NCBI RefSeq assembly: GCF_039555335.1
Contig: NC_092641.1
Span: 38,892,437 to 38,956,436 of the forward strand
DNA from: Amphiura filiformis
Lineage: Eukaryota > Echinodermata > Ophiuroidea > Amphilepidida > Amphiuridae
Direction: 5' to 3'
DNA length: 64,000 bases
The notes under the pieces are model-generated. The model did not search any database. It worked only from the letters and a program-made list of their open reading frames with translations, and was not told where the DNA came from. Below are positions 57,396 to 64,000 of the stretch, piece after piece. The position numbers were made by a program, and so were the translations under genes. Positions within the stretch are counted from its first letter, which is position 1. Every line of letters starts with the position of its first letter.

Positions 57396-59827
57396 ATCAT
57401 GCTCATCAACATTAATACCTGACTACTACTAGCCACACCAAACAGCACACCAAACCAACGAAAATAAAATCAAACCAATTAATCAATTTTGCTGCAAGTC
57501 CTCAGAGAAAATCACATTGGTGATACCGTCCATCACTAAAATATCAATCTTAGACGTGTAAAATCTTAGGCGACTAAAATTTCATTGGTCGATAATTGAA
57601 TACGCCTAAGATGATTGGTTGTTTGGGATTTCTGGTCCTGTGATTCGTTGATTTAAGTCTACCGCGAATTTCTTAGACGCCTAAGATTGCATCTTAGACG
57701 CCTAAGAATGCATCTTAGACGTCTAAGATTGCATCTTAGACGTCTAAGGTTAGGCGTATTCTTAGGCGTATTCTTAGGCGTGTTTTGAAGGTTTCCGCCA
57801 TCCATACAAAAATACGTGTATACGTCGAACAACTGAAATTGTTGTCATTATTTGTCTCTTTATGGTGACACAATTTGACTGCTGCATATTTTAGAGGTAA
57901 TGAACCACTAAATTGATTAACACCAAAAACAGGATTAGTAGCCAATATTAATACTCTCAAATATGTGAGTAAATCTACACAAAACCGATGACCATGACAA
58001 ATTCATTGTCATTGGCTCAGTATTTCTGCATGATATACATCATATCCATGAAGATTGCTGAACTTGTCCATGGGTCCATTTCACTAAACTTTTAACCCGG
58101 CGTAACTCAAGTATAGTAACCATTCGTAAAGTTAGGAATACCCATACTAGACATAACTTACGAAGAGTCCCTGTGGTAAATCCTATTCATTCCAATAAGC
58201 GCCCAGGGCGCTTAACAAAGTCATTTTGGGTGGGCGCTTAATTTTTTACCTTGTTTACCTAATTTTTTTCGTAACGGGCATTTATTAGAGACAAATTTAC
58301 GTATGTTATAGAAGGGTTCTGAGACGTTCTAATAGCTTTTCTGCACTGATGCAGAAAATGTATTGCAAGTTTACACGGGACTTGTACCGGTAGTCCTGTA
58401 GCTATTTCACTGTATCAACATCTATCTGTCACTTCAACATTAATCATGTTAATGGTACCCTTTTGAAAATACCCTGGGTGGGCTCTTATATGATAATGTG
58501 CGCTTATTGGAATGAATACGGTACGGGACTATACGGGTCGATCGTTCGTATAAGTTTAGTGAAATGGATGTTACGTCTCGTCGTAAGTTACGAACGATTT
58601 CGAGATTGACGAAGCTTCGTAAAGTTTATAGTGAAATGAACCCATGTCGGTTTATATCACAGGGAAAAGAAAAAAGTCAATTGTCATATAGGCCTATTTG
58701 GGCAATTCCAAGCGCATAATTCCGCAACGCGAAGTTTGCATATGAATTTCTTTTAATGCAACAGTCAAACATGTATATGTGAATAGCATTGTAAACTATT
58801 TTGGTAAGTGAATGATTGAGGTAAGAGGAACTTTTCCAAACATCGCATTACGGAATGATGCGCTTGGAATTTGTCTACGGTGGTTACTGATTACCGGTAG
58901 GCCTAGTTCAGGAGTTAAAGGTCGAATAGGTCAAACTATTTCAGAATTTCAGAATTTAATATACAGAAGTCAAAATTAAAACAATAGTCCAATTTCAACG
59001 AAACCAGCCTCAAATTACTCCCCTTAACAGAAAAAGAAATCTCACATACTTAAATTCAGAATTTTAGTGCAATTTTGTATTGTCATGTCGCATTCAGAGT
59101 TCATGCAGCCAAAGTTCATAGCATAACATGATTTCATCCGATTCTGAGGTTATAGGCCTACATTTCTCAAATAAATTAGTTTCCTATTTGGTAATTTAAG
59201 ACAAATCGGTGCATTTTGAAAATTTGGCTTTTGTGCATGAGATATTTGACATTGACCTTTACTCTATACTATAGCTCCTGAACTAAGTACCCTAATGCAA
59301 TACGACAATTGACTTTTTTAGTTGCGAACAAGCCCCAGGGAGTTCACTCCCATTGTGGTCTGTACACCATCCGCGATACTTATAAAAACGCCTAAAAAGG
59401 GTAGTTTTTCGTGGGTATGCACGATACGCGCGTATCGTGTTTAGGGTGTCAAAAACATGAAAAATTGGAAAAAAAGGGTATCAAAATTGCAATTGCTAAT
59501 ACACGGAAATGAAAGTTAGGGTATGGAATTTGATGCAAGGAATAAAAACCCTGTTTAGGGTATCGTTTTAGCCAAGGGTTAAATCCTTGTTTAGGGTGCT
59601 TTTCAAAAGTTGATTATCGCGGACGGTGTACAGGCCACAATGGGAATGACCCCCCCCACCCGGAACAAGCTCAACAGATGTCAAAGAACAGGGATAAAGA
59701 CCGGGGATCGTTATTCTACGGAATATTCATATCATGCTAATCACTCGCACCTGTAATATTAGTATCTTTGATATTTGCACAGATGGTCAAGTTCAAAATG
59801 ATTTAAAACTTGTTCAAAACCCACACC

Positions 59828-61305
59828 ATAATCCTCTGGTAATAAAATTTGCTGATTTTGATTTAAAATAATCCCAAAATAGTTTTAATATATAAATTAC
59901 TTTCATATCCACAACCATTATCAAGGTCAAATGGAGTCAATATAACTCCTACATATAGTGCAAACTATTCCTTTTTTGATTTCTCATGAAAAGACAAATA
60001 ACATTTTCTACGAAATCGGAGCAATTTTCAGTTCACCCCCCGTGATGGGGCCAAAATTAGACCCGAGGCATCACAATCTTACCTCATTGCACATAACTGT
60101 ACATCTTAGATATGTCAAACTATACTTTTCTGAATACCAACAACCAAAGGAACACATAGATATTGTTTTTAACCAAGTCCGAGTAATTTTGAACCTGTAT
60201 TAAAGTTCAACAGCCATTATTCCATTTCCACCAATGCTATATTGAAACGTCTCCACCAGACGTGGTCTAATTCTGCAAAAAACCGGGCAGTCTTATTTCT
60301 ATAGATCTGCTGCGCATTCAAATTGCATTGTATTGCATCGTAATTTCATTTGTGTCTATGCTAATTCGGGTGCTAATTATGTTTACACAACATGAACTCA
60401 CGTGTTTTCAATCAAATTCGCCGATAATAGGTGATCAAAAGCGATCGGAAATCGAATGTTACAAAAGTACAGATCGCATGCAGCTTACTTCATATGAGAT
60501 GATCTTTGGAAAAATACGGCACAATTTGTCTTGGTGCTTGCGGAATGCCATGCAGTAAAATATTAAAACGTTGCGGCAATTCATGATTGACAACTAACAA
60601 TCGGCGTGTCCTTCGTATCCTCCGCTGTCAATTTCTTATCCACTCACTAATCCTCACAAAAGCTTTGTGTTGATTACGTAATATATGGAGGCAAATTGCA
60701 ATAAGTACAATGAAATAATGAGTAGGGCGGGCTCCGAGGCGGGTTTCTTCTTCATCTTACGTAACAGTATTGTTCTCCAAAAAAAACCGGAAGCGTGTCG
60801 TCTGGCGCTCTAGCTGAAATACAGCAAGATAATGTAAGATAGTAAATGTAAACCTGTATTTTAGCTAGAGTATCTTGAGCTAGTCTCCACATATCACTGC
60901 ATTATAAATGATCAGCGCTATTGTACCTCTGCAAAATATGGCAAATTAAAATGATTTATGCCACCGGTTACGCCTACGGGAATCTATTCGACAAGAAAGC
61001 TAGTCACAACAACTTATGTTACTCAAGAAAATTGATTTTTATTTCCCTCCATCATATATCATAATACATAATTTTTATAGCAGTTCTACATATACAATAC
61101 TGCCAATTAATTCAAGTTAAAATACTGTAATATGCTTTACCAATAACATATAGATACGTCCGCTTTATTTGGGACCATAATTAATTGAAAACCATGCCTC
61201 CTAAAACGCAGTACAGATAGCAAAAGAATTACGGTACAAATTATTTTCAGCCCTGTATATCCTAAACCAGAACAGGTGTCATATCAGAACAATACAAGCA
61301 GCCAA
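59828..61305. other. interval between the duplication and a family H MITE
   Basis: No gene was recognised. The frames at 59958-60203 and 60328-60558 lack family resemblance. 60775-60900 has a CTCTAGCT...AGCTAGAG inverted motif that may belong to a MITE. Confidence 0.45.
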
Positions 61306-61578
61306 GGCTCTTCCATTTAAAATCCACACTACCCCTGTGGAAGATTTAGCTAAAGTCTTCCACAGAGGGAGTATGAGTTCTGAATACAAAAGACAATTGG
61401 TTAACTCCCATTTGGAATACTCCAGTTTTGAAGATATAGGTAAAGGCATTATACAGGGGAGTATGAGTTGCAAAATGATTAACCCCGACCGATTACATTT
61501 GAAAAACATACTCCCCCTGTGGAAGATATTTCCCAAATCTTCCACAGGGGTAGTGTGGATTTTAAATGGAATAGCCCA
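61306..61578. mobile_element. palindromic MITE family H-like, copy 5
   Basis: GGCTCTTCCATTTAAAATCC and GGATTTTAAATGGAATAGCCC ends, CCTGTGGAAGAT / ATCTTCCACAGG repeated in both arms. Related in design to the H copies at 31748 and 33541. Confidence 0.75.
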
Positions 61579-61910
61579 ATACCTCATTTATTGGAATCGG
61601 TCATGAGATGAGATACGATGATCGAAATTCCAAAGAAAGGTGCAAATTCAAAACTTGCAGATTGGGCGTGTTTATAGTGAGCCAGATTATCCGTTATCTA
61701 GCGTAAAGAGGAATCCAAATACACGCATTCCTACACCTGACTAGCAGCCTTTAGTTGGGTCCCCGTCGGCTGCAATGCATCCCAAATGTGAAATGATTCG
61801 GCCTTGGCGGAAATTTTAAACTGCATTCCATCACCCGTTTTACACCTTCCGCGAAAACACAGGTAGACAAAGGAATGGTTTAAGTTTACAACACAATACA
61901 GTTCCAACAG

Positions 61911-62157
61911 TTGTGCAAATAAAAGCCGCCTTACACCTATATTTTATAGATAAGGTCGAGGAGGGTTAATAGAATAATACAATAGAGGTAATTCCGCAGG
62001 TAATCCCGTCGCATCTATTCATAGATGTACAAGTGGATGAACAAAAGGACTATGTATGAATAGATGCGACAGGATTACCTCTATTGTATATATTATTCTA
62101 TTAACCCTCCTCGTCTTTGCATCTTCTCCAGGTGTTAGGCGGCTTTTATTTGCACGA
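61911..62157. mobile_element. palindromic MITE (GCAAATAAAAGCCGCC ends)
   Basis: TGCAAATAAAAGCCGCCTTA and TAGGCGGCTTTTATTTGCA, with GAGGAGGGTTAATAGAATAA / TTATTCTATTAACCCTCCTC: a strong, long hairpin of about 245 bp. Confidence 0.85.
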
Positions 62158-62837
62158 TCGGGCGCTCAAAACCCCAGGTTGGTGCTAGCGGGAAACCAAA
62201 GATGGCCGACCAAATCCTGACCATGACTTGGCTCGTTGGATTCGTCTATATTAACGTTTTTAAGTACTGCAAAATCAATTGTTATTCGTAATAAATCGGT
62301 ATACCATAGCAAAATATGAATACAATTTTGACTATATCGTCTTGTACACAAGCAGGTTGCACTCATTACTCCGCAATCATAGATTGAATACAATACTGCT
62401 CTTTTCAAAGATACTAAATCTTACAGGTGCGAACGAACAGCATGATATGGTACCGCGTGAACGCTGTAGTGTGCAGGGCGATCGGATATAGTCAATTAAA
62501 TAAATGTTTTGATGAATGAATCCAAGTGTGTCAAAATATTGGATCCAACACATAATGATAAAATTGAATGCTTTACGCCCAATATTTATTCGTCTAAAGT
62601 CTATGAGTTTTAAAATATCGTCCAATATTTTAAAACGCATAGCTCGACCAATAAATATGGGCTCAATCAACTCAATTTTATATTAAAATCGCATACATCT
62701 ATTTCTATGGTAATTAATCTGATTATTACGTCACTTCTATAAAGAATTGCAGTATAATCTTTCAGTATACAGCCACTATAAATACGCTCATTGCTTCATT
62801 TGGTGCCCCAATGATTATTATACACCAAGCGTTAACA

Positions 62838-63346
62838 AAATAGACCCTATCGAATTCGCTGTAGAATAGGATCGCGATGTAACAGGATTAATTACCATTG
62901 CGATATAGGTGCAAGTTGTGCAACCATTTTTCCGACTGCACTCATCACCTGTCATGTATGTGTAGGCATATGTGTGCAATCATGTATTAAATAATACCGC
63001 TCTTTTCGAAGACGGTAATCGTACAGGTGTGAGTGAAACGTACAAGTGTGAAATTTCCATAGAATTATACGATACAGGTCTGTATGCCTATTCTTTGATA
63101 ATCAATGGTGCGATGCAGAGTAATAGCGTAGGACCTACGTCTAGTGCAGGGCAATACATTCAAAAATTATTGTTTTCACTTATCTACGTCCTCATTTAAA
63201 TAAAATTCAGTTTGATAGGTTTTCATATAAATGGTTGTGGAATCGAACTAAAGACATGTCCCAGACACTGAGAACGGTCTACCAACATGGCCGCCATTTC
63301 AATTGTCATACCATTCCGGGTGGTTTATTCGATAGGGTCTATAGCA
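62838..63346. mobile_element. inverted-repeat MITE (TAGACCCTATCGAAT ends)
   Basis: AATAGACCCTATCGAATTCG and TTATTCGATAGGGTCTATA bound about 500 bp. The right part shares the CCATTTCAATTGTCATACC word with 27827-27925. Confidence 0.7.
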
Positions 63347-63447
63347 GGTGTTCGGGAATCCCCATCAGCTCTGTTCTGACTCAACCCTGATGGCAGTATT
63401 TACCGGGCCATACTGGTAATCCGTATTGTCACATAGGCCTATACATG

Positions 63448-63704
63448 TTATAGGTGCTTAATGAATGATCCAACAATGGCGACGAGGACGATCGATAACA
63501 TAGTAGATTGAACTGAGATTGCGCTATTGCACAAGTCCTCGTCCGAGCATGCGCACATATCGCCAGTCACAGATATGGTATCCAGTCCCGAGAGGTATTC
63601 GCCAAGGGTTACTTTTTCGGTTGGATCTACGAGGCAACCTTCACCTGGATCATCAGCTGTAGCAGCTACAAGACATTTTCTTTCTTCAGTTTTAGTCACC
63701 GTTT
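63448..63704 (-). CDS. second Ly6/uPAR-family protein, last coding exon (partial gene)
   Basis: 257 nt on the minus strand, acceptor TATTTTGCAG, stop TAA at 63450-63448. It encodes TVTKTEERKCLVAATADDPG followed by GDMCACSDEDLCNSAISVQS and a hydrophobic tail ending FIKHL. This is the second half of an LU domain (CxC...DLCN) with a GPI-anchor-type tail. It starts in the same phase (two bases of a split codon) as the last exon of the gene at 35949 and shares its layout, so the two are tandem paralogues on the same strand. The sixth LU cysteine (RKC) is intact here. Earlier exons lie beyond the window. Confidence 0.88.
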
Positions 63705-64000
63705 CTGCAAAATAAAAATTACATCATTCTTTAAGTTTTTTTTATAACCACGACGCGTACGACAGCATAATTTGTCAGTCCGCCCCTCTCAACGGCCACT
63801 TATATGCTTTTATGTGTTGTCATCATCAAACCTAAACAGGTGAAAATACCAACCCTAATCACTGAGCAGCTTGTGAAATGGGGCCGGACCCTTTTCACTG
63901 ACCAGTTGCATTTACCCTTTTCACTAGCTGATCTACCATAAAAAGGTACCCTTTCCACTTAACTACTAGGAAAAAGAAGTTTAAACAGCCACTTTCATGG
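63705..64000. other. intron of the second Ly6/uPAR gene
   Basis: Sequence upstream of the last-exon acceptor. CCCTTTTCACT is repeated at the end (63889, 63914, 63948). No exon seen. Confidence 0.5.

Larger units (their letters stand above)
55935..57806. mobile_element. 1872-bp insertion in unit b with TACGCCTAAGA repeats
   Basis: Unit a has the empty site CCCCAAAAATACGTG (47283-47297). Here CAAAAATA flanks the element on both sides (927-934 of the 55 kb block and 57807-57814), an 8-bp duplication. Ends TGGATGGCGGAAA and TTTCCGCCATCCATA. Each arm carries many copies of ACGCCTAAGA or TTAGGCGT. Mirrored trinucleotide tracts, (GAT)n at 56604-56642 and (ATC)n at 57326-57395, lie inside. The 81-codon frame at 56271-56516 is unrecognised. 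Confidence 0.88.
49306..59827. repeat. tandem duplication, unit b
   Basis: Second copy of the block in 43225-49305, holding an identical signal-peptide exon. It is longer because of two insertions, 50874-55423 (TTAA) and 55935-57806 (8-bp TSD). Its far end (59827) continues into unique DNA (ATAATCCTCTGG), marking the original right border of the duplicated segment. Confidence 0.92.
55428..59827. repeat. duplicated block Y, copy b
   Basis: Counterpart of 46787-49305, interrupted by the insertion at 55935-57806. Small differences (single bases, homopolymer lengths) are the only divergence elsewhere. Confidence 0.9.
61579..63447. other. interval 3' of the second Ly6/uPAR paralogue
   Basis: Contains two MITEs (61911-62157, 62838-63346) and otherwise unassigned AT-rich DNA. 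Part should be the 3' UTR or downstream flank of the minus-strand paralogue. The frames at 62166-62670 are unrecognised. Confidence 0.45.

Overview
The window is animal nuclear DNA: AT-rich, intron-rich and packed with small DNA transposons. It looks like a marine deuterostome. An echinoderm or hemichordate is my best guess, from protein similarity and the repeat landscape; the species cannot be fixed from the sequence. Three protein-coding loci can be rebuilt exon by exon because splice sites and codon phases agree at every internal junction of each model. The other long reading frames are mostly shadows of palindromic repeats.

Layout. (1) 189-11624, minus strand: the 5' part of ATP6V1A, catalytic subunit A of the V-type H+-ATPase, up to just before the P-loop exon. 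Exon 4 exists as two adjacent homologous copies, 4a and 4b, only 76 bp apart. (2) 11625-23974: a transposon-filled interval with a broken non-LTR reverse transcriptase, nested TTAA-flanked elements, a hAT element with an 8-bp target duplication, and a cluster of three DR1 nuclear-receptor-type sites. NAA50 exon 1 and the promoters of both flanking genes should lie here but were not found. (3) 23975-30851, plus strand: NAA50 (N-alpha-acetyltransferase 50), exons 2-5, with a 2.3 kb foldback element in intron 2. ATP6V1A and NAA50 are divergent neighbours, as in human. (4) 35949-49366, minus strand: a three-exon Ly6/uPAR-type GPI-anchored protein gene. Its signal-peptide exon and about 4.1 kb of upstream DNA are tandemly duplicated (units 43225-49305 and 49306-59827). 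(5) 63448-63704, minus strand: the last exon of a second Ly6/uPAR paralogue that continues past the window edge.

The duplicated Ly6 upstream block serves as a dating tool. Three large insertions (about 2.0, 4.55 and 1.87 kb) are each present in one unit and absent from the other, so empty and filled sites sit side by side and show target duplications of 8 bp, TTAA and 8 bp. TTAA-flanked elements dominate the window, with at least eight cases. Elements with hAT-like 8-bp and Harbinger-like TAA/TTA duplications are also present.

Two single-base indels break otherwise well-conserved coding exons (ATP6V1A exon 4a and NAA50 exon 3). Both fall in short C runs, so consensus error has to be excluded before reading biology into them. 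The genes are not an operon or pathway unit. The best candidates for something new are the duplicated V-ATPase exon pair and the duplicated Ly6 first exon with its upstream region.
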